The position numbers and the translations under genes were made by a program. A DNA stretch of 64,000 nt from Herbaspirillum sp. ST 5-3 (GTDB lineage: Bacteria > Pseudomonadota > Gammaproteobacteria > Burkholderiales > Burkholderiaceae_D): NCBI RefSeq assembly GCF_004804275.1, contig NZ_STGI01000004.1:455605-519604 (forward strand), read 5' to 3'. This document shows, piece after piece, positions 18,037-28,294 of the stretch. Numbering within the stretch: the first letter of the stretch is position 1; each line of letters starts with the position of its first letter. The notes beneath the pieces were generated by a model. It was not told the origin of the DNA. It was given only the letters and a program-made list of their open reading frames with translations, and did no database searches.

Positions 18037-19017
18037 TCAGTCGGGAGAAGGAAGTACGCCCTTTGCCTGCAAGTCCGCATGGTAAGAAGAACGCACCATC
18101 GGGCCGGATGCCACGTGTGTGAATCCCATTTTCTCGCCCCGCTCACGCAAGGCATCGAATTCCTGGGGCGGCACATAGCGCTGCACGGGCAAATGATGCG
18201 CGCTTGGCTGCAGATACTGTCCCAGCGTGAGCATCTCGATGCCGTGTTGCCTCATGTCGTGCATGACAGCCTCGACCTCTTCCAGGGTCTCGCCCAAGCC
18301 GAGCATCAGGCCGGATTTGGTTGGCACCTTCGGATGCAACTCCTTGAAGCGTTGCAGCAAATCGAGGGAGCCGTCATAGTCGGCGCCAGGCCGGGCTTGC
18401 CGGTAAAGTCGCGGCACGGTTTCCAGATTGTGATTGAAAACATCCGGCGGAGCTTGCTCGAGGATCTTGAGCGCCGTATCGACGCGTCCGCGAAAATCGG
18501 GCGTCAGGATTTCAATCGTGATTCCCGGATTCAGCCGACGCGTTTCCTCGATACAGGAAACGAAATGCCCCGCCCCGCCATCGCGCAGGTCATCGCGATC
18601 AACCGAGGTGATGACGACATACTTCAGGCCCATTGCCCGGATCGTCGTCGCCATGTTCTTCGGTTCGTCCGGATCAAGCGGATTGGGCCGGCCATGACCG
18701 ACGTCGCAAAACGGGCAGCGGCGCGTACAGATGTCGCCCATGATCATGAACGTTGCCGTTCCGTGCTTGAAGCATTCGCCGAGGTTCGGACAGTTTGCTT
18801 CCTCGCAGACCGTGTGCAACTTGTTCTCGCGCAGCACCGCCTTCAGACGCTGTACTTCGCGCGTGCCGGTGAACTCGGCCCGGATCCATTTTGGCTTGCG
18901 CAAAAATTGCGACGGCTCTGTCGGCACGATCTTGATCGGAATGCGCGCCATCTTCTCGGCACCGCGCAGTTTTTCGCCCGTCTTGACCGGATGCGGGACG
19001 GGTTTCGTGTCACTCAT
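18037..19017 (-). CDS. lipA: lipoyl synthase LipA
   Basis: Radical-SAM enzyme that inserts two sulfurs into octanoyl-lysine to make the lipoyl cofactor, including that of the glycine-cleavage H protein. The 326-residue protein has both iron-sulfur motifs: the auxiliary cluster [12 protein letters not shown] (C71, C76, C82) and the radical-SAM CTRRCPFC (C97, C101, C104). The C-terminal Ser-containing region ([13 protein letters not shown]) supplies the cluster serine ligand. It begins nine bases after gcvT, so the H-protein cofactor enzyme is genetically tied to the glycine-cleavage genes here rather than to lipB. Confidence 0.97.
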   Translation of the reverse strand: MSDTKPVPHPVKTGEKLRGAEKMARIPIKIVPTEPSQFLRKPKWIRAEFTGTREVQRLKAVLRENKLHTVCEEANCPNLGECFKHGTATFMIMGDICTRRCPFCDVGHGRPNPLDPDEPKNMATTIRAMGLKYVVITSVDRDDLRDGGAGHFVSCIEETRRLNPGITIEILTPDFRGRVDTALKILEQAPPDVFNHNLETVPRLYRQARPGADYDGSLDLLQRFKELHPKVPTKSGLMLGLGETLEEVEAVMHDMRQHGIEMLTLGQYLQPSAHHLPVQRYVPPQEFDALRERGEKMGFTHVASGPMVRSSYHADLQAKGVLPSPD

Positions 19018-19026
19018 GAGAACCTC

Positions 19027-20151
19027 TTAGCCGCGATAGTAGCGTTGCGGAGTGAACGGCGTCTTCACGACTTCGACAGGCACCGGCTTGCCGCGCACGA
19101 TCGCTTGCAACGCCGTTCCCGGTTTTGCCAGTTCCGTCGCCACGTAACCCATTGCCACAGGCACGGCAACCGTCGGGCCGAAGCCGCCACTGGTCACTTT
19201 GCCGATTGCCCTGCCATCGGTATCGACCAGTTCCGCACCTTCGCGCACCGGCATGCGATCCTTGACCAGAAGCCCGACACGTTTGCGCGCCACGCCTTCC
19301 GCAAGCTGGCGCATGATGATGTCCGCTCCCGGATAACCGCCCGGACGAGCGCCATCGGCACGACGGGCCTTGGACAAGGCCCAGCCGAGGCTGGCTTCGA
19401 CCGGTGTGGTGTTGACGTCCATGTCGTGTCCGTACAAACAGAGTCCGGCTTCCAGGCGCAGTGAATCGCGCGCGCCCAATCCGATGGGTGCCACTTCCGG
19501 CTGCGCCAGCAACAGGCGAGCCAGCTCTTCGGCTTTGTCTCCTGGAACCGAAATCTCGAATCCGTCTTCGCCGGTATAGCCGGAACGGCTGATAAAGCAT
19601 TCTGCGCCAACCAGTGTCACCTTGGCGGTATTCATGAAAATCATCTTTGCCGTTTCAGGAGCGAGACGCGCCATCACCGCACCGGCTGCCGGCCCTTGCA
19701 GGGCAAGCAGCGCACGATCGGCAAGTTCTTCGACTTCGCAGCGGCGGGCGAGATGTTTTTTCAGATGCGCGACGTCCTGCTGCTTGCAGGCGGCGTTCAC
19801 TACCAGGAACAAATGGTCGTCGCCGTTGGATACCATCAGGTCGTCCAGGATGCCGCCCTGTTCATTGGTGAACATCGCATAACGCTGGAAGTGCAAGGGA
19901 AGGTCAACCACATCGACCGGCACCAGCGACTCAAGCGCAACCGCCGCCCCGGCACCAGAGAGCCTCACCTGCCCCATATGCGACACGTCAAACAAGCCGG
20001 CTTGCGTGCGTGTATGGTTGTGTTCCTTGAGCACACCAGTCGGATACTGCACCGGCATTTCATAACCGGCGAAAGGCACCATGCGGGCGCCAAGTTCAAC
20101 ATGCAGGTTATACAGCGGAGTGCGCGCCAGGGTTTGCGAGGTGGTATCCAT
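19027..20151 (-). CDS. gcvT: glycine cleavage T protein (aminomethyltransferase)
   Basis: T protein transfers the methylene group from aminomethyl-lipoyl H protein to tetrahydrofolate and releases ammonia. The 374-residue protein begins with LARTPLYNLHVELGARMVPFAGYEMPVQY and has the catalytic-region SHMGQVRLSG (Asp in GLFDVSHMGQ), FISRSGYTGEDGFEISVP, and the C-terminal SGGFGPTVAVPVAMGYV. It follows sdaA by about 70 bases rather than leading a gcvTHP operon, and is followed closely by lipA. Confidence 0.96.
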   Translation of the reverse strand: MDTTSQTLARTPLYNLHVELGARMVPFAGYEMPVQYPTGVLKEHNHTRTQAGLFDVSHMGQVRLSGAGAAVALESLVPVDVVDLPLHFQRYAMFTNEQGGILDDLMVSNGDDHLFLVVNAACKQQDVAHLKKHLARRCEVEELADRALLALQGPAAGAVMARLAPETAKMIFMNTAKVTLVGAECFISRSGYTGEDGFEISVPGDKAEELARLLLAQPEVAPIGLGARDSLRLEAGLCLYGHDMDVNTTPVEASLGWALSKARRADGARPGGYPGADIIMRQLAEGVARKRVGLLVKDRMPVREGAELVDTDGRAIGKVTSGGFGPTVAVPVAMGYVATELAKPGTALQAIVRGKPVPVEVVKTPFTPQRYYRG

Positions 20152-20222
20152 AGAAGTCCGTTCCTTGTTATTGAATGCAAAACGATCGATGTGCCATCAC
20201 CTGTTTCAGCGGAAACTGGTGT

Positions 20223-21602
20223 TCAGCATTCGATCACATTGACCGCGAGCCCTCCGCGCGCAGTCTCCTTGTATTTAATCTTCATGTCGGCGCCGGTCTC
20301 GCGCATGGTCTTGATCACCTTGTCGAGCGACACAAAGTGATGACCGTTTCCGCGCAAAGCCATGCGCGCCGCATTGATCGCCTTGATCGAGCCCATTGCA
20401 TTGCGCTCGATGCACGGCACTTGCACCAGCCCGCCGATCGGGTCGCAGGTCAGGCCAAGGTTGTGTTCCATGCCTATCTCGGCAGCGTTTTCCACTTGTC
20501 CCGGCGAGCCGCCCATCACTTCGGCAAGCGCACCGGCCGCCATTGAACATGCGACGCCGACCTCCCCCTGGCAACCGACCTCGGCGCCGGAGATCGACGC
20601 ATTTTCCTTGTACAGAATGCCGATCGCGGCGGCCGTCAGCAAAAAGCGGATCACGCCATCATCGCTCGCCCCACCAATGAAACGATGGTAGTAATGGAGG
20701 ACCGCCGGAATGATTCCGGCAGCGCCATTGGTTGGTGCCGTCACGACACGTCCTCCCGCCGCGTTCTCTTCGTTCACCGCAAGCGCATACAGGTTGACCC
20801 AATCCATCGTCGTCAAGGGATCACGCAGGCTCACCTCCGGCTGACTCGACAGATTGCGGAACAGTTCAGCGGCCCGGCGGCGCACTTTGAGGCCACCGGG
20901 CAGCGTGCCTTCCTTTTCACATCCGCGCCTGACACATTCCTGCATCACCTGCCAGATCCTCAAAAGCCCTCGGCGCGTCTCTTCTTCCGAGCGCCATGCC
21001 TTCTCGTTTTCCAGCATCAACTGGCTGATGGAGAAATTGTTTTTTTCGCACAGGCCGAGCAACTGTTCCGCACTCTTGAACTGGAATCGCAGCACCGTCG
21101 TATCCGGAACGATGCGTCCCGCGCCAGCTGCTTCTTCATTCACGACGAAACCGCCACCGACAGAGTAGTAAACCTTGCTCTCGAGCTCCACGCCGCTCGC
21201 ATCGTATGCAGTGAAGCGCATGCCGTTTGGATGATAGGGCAATGACTGGCGCTTGTGGAGCAACAGATGCTCACTCTCAACGAACGGAATATCCTTTTCG
21301 CCAAGCAGCTTGAGGCGCCCTGAATTGCGAATCTGCGCCAGCTTTGATTCCACCGAATCGGTATCGACCTGATCCGGTGCCTCCCCCTGCAAACCGAGCA
21401 GCACCGCCTTGTCGCTGCCGTGCCCCTTCCCGGTTGCACCGAGAGAACCGTACAGCTCGGACTTGATCGCTTCCGTTTGCGCGAGCTTTCCCGATTCATT
21501 CAGTCCATTGGCAAACAACAATGCCGCACGCATCGGTCCGACGGTATGTGAACTCGACGGCCCGATGCCGATCTTGAACAACTCAAAAACACTGATGGCC
21601 AT
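20223..21602 (-). CDS. sdaA: L-serine ammonia-lyase (L-serine dehydratase)
   Basis: Iron-sulfur L-serine dehydratase, converting L-serine to pyruvate and ammonia. The 459-residue single-chain form starts [24 protein letters not shown]. Cluster cysteines are expected in [15 protein letters not shown] and [14 protein letters not shown]. An ATG 21 bases upstream (21623) has a slightly better ribosome site but adds seven non-family residues. It sits between gcvP and gcvT: glycine cleavage supplies methylene-THF for serine synthesis and SdaA drains serine, so the group handles glycine-serine catabolism. Confidence 0.95.
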   Translation of the reverse strand: MAISVFELFKIGIGPSSSHTVGPMRAALLFANGLNESGKLAQTEAIKSELYGSLGATGKGHGSDKAVLLGLQGEAPDQVDTDSVESKLAQIRNSGRLKLLGEKDIPFVESEHLLLHKRQSLPYHPNGMRFTAYDASGVELESKVYYSVGGGFVVNEEAAGAGRIVPDTTVLRFQFKSAEQLLGLCEKNNFSISQLMLENEKAWRSEEETRRGLLRIWQVMQECVRRGCEKEGTLPGGLKVRRRAAELFRNLSSQPEVSLRDPLTTMDWVNLYALAVNEENAAGGRVVTAPTNGAAGIIPAVLHYYHRFIGGASDDGVIRFLLTAAAIGILYKENASISGAEVGCQGEVGVACSMAAGALAEVMGGSPGQVENAAEIGMEHNLGLTCDPIGGLVQVPCIERNAMGSIKAINAARMALRGNGHHFVSLDKVIKTMRETGADMKIKYKETARGGLAVNVIEC

Positions 21603-21710
21603 AATTTCTGTCTGCCATTTCAATCCCCATCAATGAAGCCACCGTAACGTTGCCTGGATGGAGAAATGCCGCACTGCTGCCTGTAGACAGCGGCGCGGCA
21701 ACATCAAGCC

Positions 21711-24572
21711 TTATTCGTAATCCGAGACCGGCGGGCAGGCACAGACCAGATTGCGATCGCCATAAACATTATCGACCCGGCCGACCGGAGGCCAATACTT
21801 GTTGCCTCGCAAGGAGCTCACAGGGAATACAGCCTGTTCGCGTGAATATTTGCGATTCCAGTCGCCGGCGATATCCATTGCCGTATGCGGCGCATGGCGC
21901 AGCGGGCTGTCTTCGGAGGTGATGCTGCTATTTTCGATGGCGCGAATCTCCTCTCGAATCGCAATCATCGCGTCGCAGAAGCGATCCAGCTCATCCTTTG
22001 CTTCGCTCTCGGTCGGCTCGATCATCAAGGTGCCGGGAACCGGAAAGGACATGGTGGGTGCGTGGAAGCCGAAGTCCATCAGACGCTTCGCCACGTCATC
22101 GACCGTCACGCCGGTATCCTTCACGGGACGCAAGTCGACGATGCATTCATGCGCCACGAGACCGCCCTCGCCTGCGTACAGGATCGGGAAATGCGGCGCA
22201 AGACGCTTTGCAATGTAATTGGCATTGAGGATCGCAAACTCACTCGCTTCCTTCAAACCCTGGCGCCCCATCAGCTTGATATAGGTCCAGCTGATCGGAA
22301 GGATGCTGGCGCTGCCCCACGGCGCGGCACAAACCGGCCCGGAGTGATTCTCAAGCACGCGATGCCCCGGCAGGAAAGGCGCCAGATGCGACTTCACGCC
22401 GATCGGACCGACGCCCGGTCCGCCACCGCCGTGCGGAATGCAGAAGGTCTTGTGCAGGTTCAAATGCGACACATCACCGCCGAACTTGCCCGGTGCGCAC
22501 AAGCCGACCATGGCATTCATATTCGCGCCGTCGATATAGACCTGCCCGCCATGCGAATGCACGATGTCGCAAATTTCACGTACCGCCTCTTCAAACACAC
22601 CATGTGTCGAAGGATAGGTAATCATCATTGCAGCCAGGTCGGTCGCGTGCGCGTCGGCCTTGGCCTTGAGATCGGCAACGTCCACGTTGCCGCGTTCGTC
22701 ACACTGCACCACGACGACCTGCATGCCCGCCATATGCGCGGTAGCCGGGTTGGTACCGTGCGCCGAACTCGGGATCAGGCAGACGTTGCGATGTCCTTCG
22801 CCACGGCTCTTGTGATATCCGCGAATCGCCAGCAAACCGGCATACTCGCCTTGCGAACCGGCATTCGGTTGCAGGGAAACCGCATCGTATCCGGTGCATG
22901 CGACCAGCATCTGCTCCAGTTCCGTGATCAGTTGCTGATAGCCCTGCGCCTGGTCGAGGGGCGCGAACGGATGGATGTTGCCGAATTCCTTCCATGTGAT
23001 CGGAATCATCTCGGTCGTCGCATTCAGTTTCATCGTGCAGGAACCGAGCGGAATCATGGTGCGGTCGAGCGCCAGATCCTTGTCCGCCAGTGCGCGGAGA
23101 TAGCGCAGCATCTGGGTTTCGGAATGATGCGTATTGAATACCGGGTGGGTCAGATAAGCACTGGTGCGAATCAGCGACTCCGGAATGCGATCGGCAGCGT
23201 CAGCTTCACAGGCAGTGAACGACGGAATCGCCTTGTTGCCGCTGAAAACGGCCCACAAGGTTTCCACATCCTCGCGCGTCGTTGTCTCGTCCAGAGACAC
23301 GCCGACGGTTTCGCCGTCGACGGCACGCAGATTGATCGAGTGTTTGCGCGCCGATGCATGAATCTCCTCGGTGCGGCTACCCGTGCGTACTGTGATGGTG
23401 TCAAAGAACGACGGCGTGCGCACGTCGAAATCCATTCTGCGCAAGCCTTCGGCAAACGCTGCCGTCAAACGATGGACGCGTTGTGCAATGGTCTTCAATC
23501 CCTTCGGGCCATGGTAGACCGCGTACATGCTGGCGATATTCGCAAGCAGGACCTGCGCCGTACAGACATTGCTGGTCGCCTTCTCGCGGCGGATGTGCTG
23601 TTCGCGCGTCTGCAGCGCCAGGCGGTACGCCTTGTTCCCGTGGCTGTCGATCGACACACCGACCACGCGTCCGGCCATCAGGCGCTTGTTTGCATCGCGC
23701 GTGGCGAAATAGGCCGCATGCGGGCCGCCGTATCCGAGCGGAACACCGAAGCGCTGTGCGGATCCGATCGCAACGTCAGCGCCGAATTCGCCCGGCGGCG
23801 TCAAGACCGTCAACGCCAGCAGGTCGGCTGCAACGACGACCAGCGCGTTCTTCGCGTGCGCCTTTGCGATCGTGTCAGCGTAGTCATTAATCTCGCCGTC
23901 CAGCGCCGGATACTGCAGCAGCACGCCAAAACAATCCTGGTGTTCGAGATCGCTACGATGGTCGCCAACCACTACTTCGACACCAATCGGTTCCGCGCGG
24001 GTGCGAACGACGTCAATCGTTTGCGGGAGGCAGTCCTTCGAAACAAAAAAGACCTTGCTCTTGCTCTTCGAAACCCGCTGGCAGAACGTCATTGCCTCGG
24101 CAGCGGCAGTAGCCTCATCGAGCAGCGACGCATTGGCGATTTCCATGCCGGTCAGGTCCGAGATCATGGTCTGGAAGTTCAACAAGGCTTCCAGGCGTCC
24201 CTGCGAGATTTCAGGCTGATATGGCGTGTACGCGGTATACCAGGCGGGGTTCTCTAGCAGGTTGCGCAGAATGACGGTCGGCGTGTGGGTGTTGTAGTAG
24301 CCCATGCCGATGTACGACTTGAACACCTGGTTTTTGGATGCGATCTTGTGCAGTTCGTCCAGCACTTCAGGCTCGGTTCGCGAGCCTTCAAGCTTCAACT
24401 CCTCGTTCGTCAGAATCGCATTCGGTACAACCTTTTTGATAAAGGACTCCATGGATTCGAATCCGAGCTCAGCCAGCATCGCCTTCCGGTCTGCCTCTCC
24501 GGGGCCGATATGCCTGTCGATGAAGTCGGTGCGCTGCTGCAAATCCTCGAACGCAGCCCGTTTCTGAATCAT
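21711..24572 (-). CDS. gcvP: glycine dehydrogenase (decarboxylating), P protein
   Basis: PLP-dependent P protein decarboxylates glycine and passes the aminomethyl group to the lipoyl arm of H protein. The 953-residue single-chain form has the N-half typical sequence ([21 protein letters not shown], then [17 protein letters not shown]) and the C-half PLP site [23 protein letters not shown] with the Schiff-base lysine. [17 protein letters not shown] segment is also present. It follows gcvH by about 80 bases on the minus strand. Confidence 0.97.
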   Translation of the reverse strand: MIQKRAAFEDLQQRTDFIDRHIGPGEADRKAMLAELGFESMESFIKKVVPNAILTNEELKLEGSRTEPEVLDELHKIASKNQVFKSYIGMGYYNTHTPTVILRNLLENPAWYTAYTPYQPEISQGRLEALLNFQTMISDLTGMEIANASLLDEATAAAEAMTFCQRVSKSKSKVFFVSKDCLPQTIDVVRTRAEPIGVEVVVGDHRSDLEHQDCFGVLLQYPALDGEINDYADTIAKAHAKNALVVVAADLLALTVLTPPGEFGADVAIGSAQRFGVPLGYGGPHAAYFATRDANKRLMAGRVVGVSIDSHGNKAYRLALQTREQHIRREKATSNVCTAQVLLANIASMYAVYHGPKGLKTIAQRVHRLTAAFAEGLRRMDFDVRTPSFFDTITVRTGSRTEEIHASARKHSINLRAVDGETVGVSLDETTTREDVETLWAVFSGNKAIPSFTACEADAADRIPESLIRTSAYLTHPVFNTHHSETQMLRYLRALADKDLALDRTMIPLGSCTMKLNATTEMIPITWKEFGNIHPFAPLDQAQGYQQLITELEQMLVACTGYDAVSLQPNAGSQGEYAGLLAIRGYHKSRGEGHRNVCLIPSSAHGTNPATAHMAGMQVVVVQCDERGNVDVADLKAKADAHATDLAAMMITYPSTHGVFEEAVREICDIVHSHGGQVYIDGANMNAMVGLCAPGKFGGDVSHLNLHKTFCIPHGGGGPGVGPIGVKSHLAPFLPGHRVLENHSGPVCAAPWGSASILPISWTYIKLMGRQGLKEASEFAILNANYIAKRLAPHFPILYAGEGGLVAHECIVDLRPVKDTGVTVDDVAKRLMDFGFHAPTMSFPVPGTLMIEPTESEAKDELDRFCDAMIAIREEIRAIENSSITSEDSPLRHAPHTAMDIAGDWNRKYSREQAVFPVSSLRGNKYWPPVGRVDNVYGDRNLVCACPPVSDYE

Positions 24573-24653
24573 GGTTACCTCTCAAAAAACTTGATTAATG
24601 TGAATATGGCGCGATGGCCCCAAATGCTGTCCTGGATGGTGGGTCGTTCTGCT

Positions 24654-25034
24654 TCAGCCGAGCGTGTCGATATATGCCTTGTAACCGGCCTCATCAAGGA
24701 AGCCATCCAGATCTGCAGGCTGATTCGCCTTGAATTTGTAGAACCAGCCGGCGCCCATCGGATCTTCGTTGACCTTGCCCGGTTCATCGGCCAGCGCGCT
24801 GTTGACTTCCGTGATGACGCCTGTTGCCGGCATCAGAATTTCACCCGCGGTCTTGACGGACTCGATCACCGCCGCTTCTTCGCCCTTTGCGTATTCCTTG
24901 TTGACTTCCGGCAGTTGGACGTACACCAGATCGCCGAGATGGTCCTGTGCGTAGTCGGTGATGCCTACCGTTACGGAGCCATCGCCTTCTACACGCAGCC
25001 ATTCGTGTTCCTGGGTAAATACGGTTTTGCTCAT
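24654..25034 (-). CDS. gcvH: glycine cleavage H protein
   Basis: Small lipoyl carrier protein that shuttles the aminomethyl group between P, T and L proteins. It has 126 residues and the lipoyl domain signature VIESVKTAGEI with the lipoylated lysine at K61. FTQEHEWLRVEGDGSVTVGITDYAQ at the N-terminus is typical. AGGAG precedes the ATG. As first gene of the minus-strand block its upstream region should hold the promoter; I looked for a tandem glycine riboswitch there and did not find one. Confidence 0.97.
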   Translation of the reverse strand: MSKTVFTQEHEWLRVEGDGSVTVGITDYAQDHLGDLVYVQLPEVNKEYAKGEEAAVIESVKTAGEILMPATGVITEVNSALADEPGKVNEDPMGAGWFYKFKANQPADLDGFLDEAGYKAYIDTLG

Positions 25035-25747
25035 TTTCTTATCTCCTGAAGGTTATTAATCGAACTGCCGTTTGGCTAAAATTTGTGGGATCGTGCCGCA
25101 CCTATAAAGCGGACACCGATCATGCTTTTCTGATCGTTTGACCGGATATGACTTCTGGGGCGCCGGAGGCGCCTTCTTCCTCCTGCCCGCAGTGCCGAAG
25201 TGAAGAAAAAGCCTCTATGTTCGTTCGGCGAAATTTTAGAGGGTTCCAAGTTTTTAATGTGTTCAATAGCCACACAAAAACATTTAAATGCAAAATCCTT
25301 TTTCTTATTTTCGTTTAATTTTGAAAAATCTTGCCATTTATATTTCATCGATGAAAACAGCTAAATTCTCGCTTCACAGATCCGCAAAAAACGTCCGTCG
25401 CAGGAAAACAGCCGCAAGTTTAGACACTCGACAGTCAGACCGAGACACTTGGCCTGTGTTCCGGAGAAATGTCTGTCCGCCCTTCGAGCGACACGGCGCT
25501 TCAGCAACGCTTTCAGAACCCGCCAATACCATGGCAAGGCCATGCAAACCGACGAGTCCGACAGCAGCCGTACATCAAATCCACGGACGAGTTCAGACGG
25601 CTGTGCCGTCAAGGGCACAACATGATTGGCGCCGTTGTGAATTGTCAAAGTAACTGCCATACATTTAGACAATGATGTACACGTAATACATTCCCCAATA
25701 CACCTTCGACCGACATCCGGTCCTGACAAATCGCGAACGATCATCCT
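25035..25747. other. AT-rich intergenic region upstream of gcvH
   Basis: About 710 bases with no convincing gene. It includes a GC hairpin (GGCGCC-GGA-GGCGCC, 25159-25173) and an AT-rich stretch at about 25200-25360. It should hold the gcvH promoter on the minus strand and the promoter of the 25748 gene on the plus strand. I could not place either with confidence. The long minus-strand frame across 25361-26137 has no family resemblance and overlaps the 25748 gene. Confidence 0.5.
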
Positions 25748-26227
25748 ATGTCGAAGCTGGAATCCGCAAAATCCGCCATTGAAGCCGAAATCGCCCACGC
25801 AAAAAAGGGGCTGGCGTATTACCAATCGCGAATCGACGTTTTGGAGCAGACGCTTTTTCAACTCGACAGCATTATTGCGTCGGAGAGCGCTCCAGCCATC
25901 CAACGTGGAAAGCGGCAAAAACAGCAGCAATCCGAAGGAAGTCGAGCTAAGCGCGGACGCACGAAAGGTGCCGTCAAGGAGATCGCTACCAGTGGCATGG
26001 ACCTGCCGTCCACGCCCAGCGAATATTGGATGGATCTCATCACGGATCAACCGCAAACGGCGCCCGAGATCTTGAAGTCGGCGGTTGACTCTCTTGGATT
26101 CACCCCTTCTCCAGCCCAGGTACAAAAGTTGCGCCAACGCCTCACACCTGCCCTGCAGGCACTCCTTAAATCGGAAAAAATTCGAGACTCCGGTTCAAGG
26201 CGCGAACGCCGTTTTTTCAAGGTTTGA
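25748..26227 (+). CDS. hypothetical protein with coiled coil and C-terminal winged-helix-like region
   Basis: A 159-residue protein. The first 50 residues form a likely coiled coil (MSKLESAKSAIEAEIAHAKK onwards, with heptad-like leucines). A basic, Gln-rich linker (RGKRQKQQQ) follows, then a C-terminal region (about 95-159, DQPQTAPEILKSAVDSLGF and ALLKSEKIRDSGSRRERRFF) that reads like a small winged-helix DNA-binding domain. I do not recognise a family. The sequence suggests a nucleic-acid-binding accessory protein; it lies just left of the tRNA genes that may mark an island edge. Confidence 0.5.
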   Translation: MSKLESAKSAIEAEIAHAKKGLAYYQSRIDVLEQTLFQLDSIIASESAPAIQRGKRQKQQQSEGSRAKRGRTKGAVKEIATSGMDLPSTPSEYWMDLITDQPQTAPEILKSAVDSLGFTPSPAQVQKLRQRLTPALQALLKSEKIRDSGSRRERRFFKV

Positions 26228-26482
26228 GAGCAACGTCTTCTTGCCCGTTCACGGCAGACGGGTTTGCGGGGAACGCAAAGAGCCCGATCGCTTGAGGTCC
26301 GCCATACACGCGAATAACGCGCAGAAAATAGGCGGCAGCAATATTGCGAGGATTGGGACCGATGATCGGGCAGATGGAATGAAAAACCGCGGATGATGCG
26401 CAGCGCATTCACCGAAAATGCAGCCGGTGACCTGCCCTGTTCGGTGGCTTCTTTTCAGCGAGGAATCTCATTGAAGGCGCCT

Positions 26483-26575
26483 TGGTGCCCGAGACCGGAA
26501 TCGAACCGGTACGCCCCCTCTCGGGTAAGCGGCGGATTTTAAGTCCGCTGTGTCTACCAATTTCACCACTCGGGC
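26483..26575 (-). tRNA. tRNA-Leu(UAA)
   Basis: On the minus strand a complete 93-base class II tRNA (including CCA). Acceptor strands GCCCGAG and CTCGGGC pair. The anticodon loop CTTAAAA (anticodon UAA) sits on a GCGGA/TCCGC stem. A long variable arm and the GGTTCGATTCC T-arm are also present. All stems pair, so it should be functional. Confidence 0.95.
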
Positions 26576-26603
26576 ACAGTGCGGCACTAATCTACCGCAC
26601 AAA

Positions 26604-26628
26604 CAAAAAAAGCGCACGCGGCGCTTTT
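26604..26628 (-). terminator. intrinsic terminator between the tRNA-Cys remnant and tRNA-Leu
   Basis: On the minus strand an AAAAGCGC...GCGC stem with a short GC-rich loop is followed by seven Ts. It lies immediately 3' of the degraded tRNA-Cys, as expected for the terminator of a former tRNA-Cys transcript. Confidence 0.55.
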
Positions 26629-26636
26629 CTGAAAAC

Positions 26637-26686
26637 TGGAGGCGAGGATCGGAACCGACCGGTGTCGACTGCTTTGCAGTCCGCCA
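26637..26686 (-). pseudogene. degraded tRNA-Cys(GCA), 3' portion
   Basis: Reading the minus strand, the 3' end CCTCGCC-T-CCA is intact. The T-stem (ACCGG/CCGAT) pairs, but its loop has six rather than seven bases. The anticodon loop CTGCAAA gives anticodon GCA on a 5' strand GCGGA, but the 3' stem strand reads GCAGT and cannot pair. No D-arm or 5' acceptor strand follows; a perfect palindrome (26690-26712) stands there instead. It is a tRNA-Cys remnant, either a decayed gene or the att-site copy left by an integrating element. Confidence 0.6.
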
Positions 26687-26689
26687 CTT

Positions 26690-26712
26690 CTTATAAATCA
26701 ACGATTTATAAG
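26690..26712. repeat. perfect inverted repeat beside the tRNA-Cys remnant
   Basis: CTTATAAATC and GATTTATAAG form a perfect ten-base inverted repeat around the three bases AAC. It directly replaces the missing 5' half of the tRNA-Cys remnant. It may be a recombination junction or a protein-binding palindrome. The following 240 bases up to 26951 show no gene. Confidence 0.6.
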
Positions 26713-26951
26713 CTCACCACACTGATCACCACAAGATTGCAGTTTAAACAGTCAAAAAGCCCATCGAAGTTGCAAATCTGGATAGGTTTTTTATCCAAAA
26801 CGCGCATCGATTTAGGAGCGGAAGTTTAGCATATCCGCTCCAATTCATTCTGGACATTGCACGCGGACTCTCATCTTTTCCGCGATACAGCGATGGAGGC
26901 CTGCGTTGCTTCCTGAAACCACTGCTGCTCGCAGCCGTCGCCAGGAAAGGA

Positions 26952-27590
26952 CTACTCCTCGTTTGGCGAGTGAAGGCCGAAGCGGCGCGCGACTAATACT
27001 GCCTGGGTGCGATTGACGACATCCAATGCACGGAAAATCGCCGACACATGAAGTTTGACGGTAATTTCAGCAAGCTTCAAACGCAAGCCGATTTCCTTGT
27101 TGGAGAGACCCTGCGAAAGAAAAACAAGAATTTCGCGCTGCCTCGGAGTCAGCATCAACAGAGGTTCTTCGCCAACCGCGTGGTCACCGCTCATGGTGAT
27201 CCACTCCGGCTCCAGCAAATCGCCGGCCAACGCCCGCTGCACAATTTTCGCGATCGTTTCCGTCGAGACTGCCTTGGAAATAAATGCCTTGGCCCCCGCC
27301 TGCAATGCCGCATTGGCTTCACGGCGGTCCTCCGAAGCGGAGACCACGATGATCATCGCAGACGGACATTTGCGCCGAAACGCCGTCACCGCTTCCACCC
27401 CATTCAATCCGGGCAGGCCGGAATCAAGCAGTATCAGACCCAAATCCCGGATGCTGCCGGCGATGCTCAGACCTTCTTCAGCGGAACTCGCCTCCGCGAC
27501 CTTGTCATCACCAACGATGGGCCGCACGAGATGCATGAGCGCCCCCCGATAGAGAGGATGATCCTCAACAATAAGCGCGTCTTTTGCCAT
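26952..27590 (-). CDS. LuxR/NarL-family response regulator
   Basis: A 212-residue two-domain response regulator. The receiver domain has the acidic pair E9-D10 (LIVEDHPLYRGAL), phospho-acceptor D56 in LILLDSGLPGLNGVE, and the conserved Lys in AFISKAV. The C-terminal LuxR-type helix-turn-helix (LTPRQREILVFLSQGLSNKEIGLRLKLAEITVKLHVSAIFRAL) follows. No histidine kinase is adjacent. Its place at the left edge of the type III secretion region makes it a candidate regulator of those genes, but this is inference. The frame is open upstream, where codons do not match the receiver family. Confidence 0.88.
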   Translation of the reverse strand: MAKDALIVEDHPLYRGALMHLVRPIVGDDKVAEASSAEEGLSIAGSIRDLGLILLDSGLPGLNGVEAVTAFRRKCPSAMIIVVSASEDRREANAALQAGAKAFISKAVSTETIAKIVQRALAGDLLEPEWITMSGDHAVGEEPLLMLTPRQREILVFLSQGLSNKEIGLRLKLAEITVKLHVSAIFRALDVVNRTQAVLVARRFGLHSPNEE

Positions 27591-28294
27591 GATCTTGTTT
27601 TGCAGAAAGTGTTCCATCCTGTTTGCCAGAATTGCGGACCAATCACCGATCCTGCACGTGATATTAGGGCATTTCAAACGAATGAAGCCGGAATTTGTTT
27701 AGCTCTGATTAATGTTTCTGTATTGCATTTAATTGTGGCGGTGCGGCAAGCACATCTCGCAAGTCAGCATCACGCGCGGGAAAACGATCACCGATCAATC
27801 ATTCGGTCGCGCGGTCTTTGCCGGGTTTCATAAAATCTAGGATGCTCTCGACGCGCGCTGCGTAAGAGCCCATTTTGGCGGGAGGCGTCTGCAAGCTGCG
27901 GGCGCCCCCTGATGAAATGGACTCCAGGTCAATCAAGCTCGGCACCACCATCCGGATACCTCAATTGCAAAGCACTGCCTCGACGTAGCGCCACTACCGC
28001 GGGTTTCTACGCCAGAGCCTATGATGTCTACCGTGCCTTCACACAATCGGAACAATCGGTGGCAGGCCCTCATTGCCTGAAAAAATGGATTTCAACTTTC
28101 CGTATCTAGCGTAGAAATTTGGAAGGCTGCCACCTTGCTCTTCGCGTTCGCTCGAATCATTAACGAACACTAATCTTTGTCGACTTGAGCACCGATTCGC
28201 CGACAAACTCCTGGATGTGCCATTCAGCTTCAAACAAAGCTTCGCCAATGCGCGAAAGCGATCGGTCGTTATCAATTCGAGGAAAAAAATAAAT
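27591..28294. other. gene-free region between the response regulator and the LRR gene
   Basis: About 700 bases with no frame resembling a protein family on either strand. It separates two divergent genes and should contain both promoters. I looked for HrpL-type (GGAAC-N15/16-CCAC) boxes ahead of the LRR gene and found no good match. Confidence 0.4.

Noticed and set aside
25035-25260. Tandem glycine riboswitch upstream of gcvH
   Set aside because: I read the minus strand for the conserved GGAGAG and GCCGAAGG elements of the glycine aptamer and did not find them; the GC hairpin there does not fit the fold.
25361-26137. Long minus-strand gene
   Set aside because: It overlaps the 25748 gene antisense and has no family-like or membrane/coil features; codon pattern fits the plus-strand gene instead.
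26468-26701. Small protein gene across the tRNA region
   Set aside because: The frame is made of the tRNA-Leu and tRNA-Cys remnant read as codons (the familiar VVKLVDTADLKSA-type false product).
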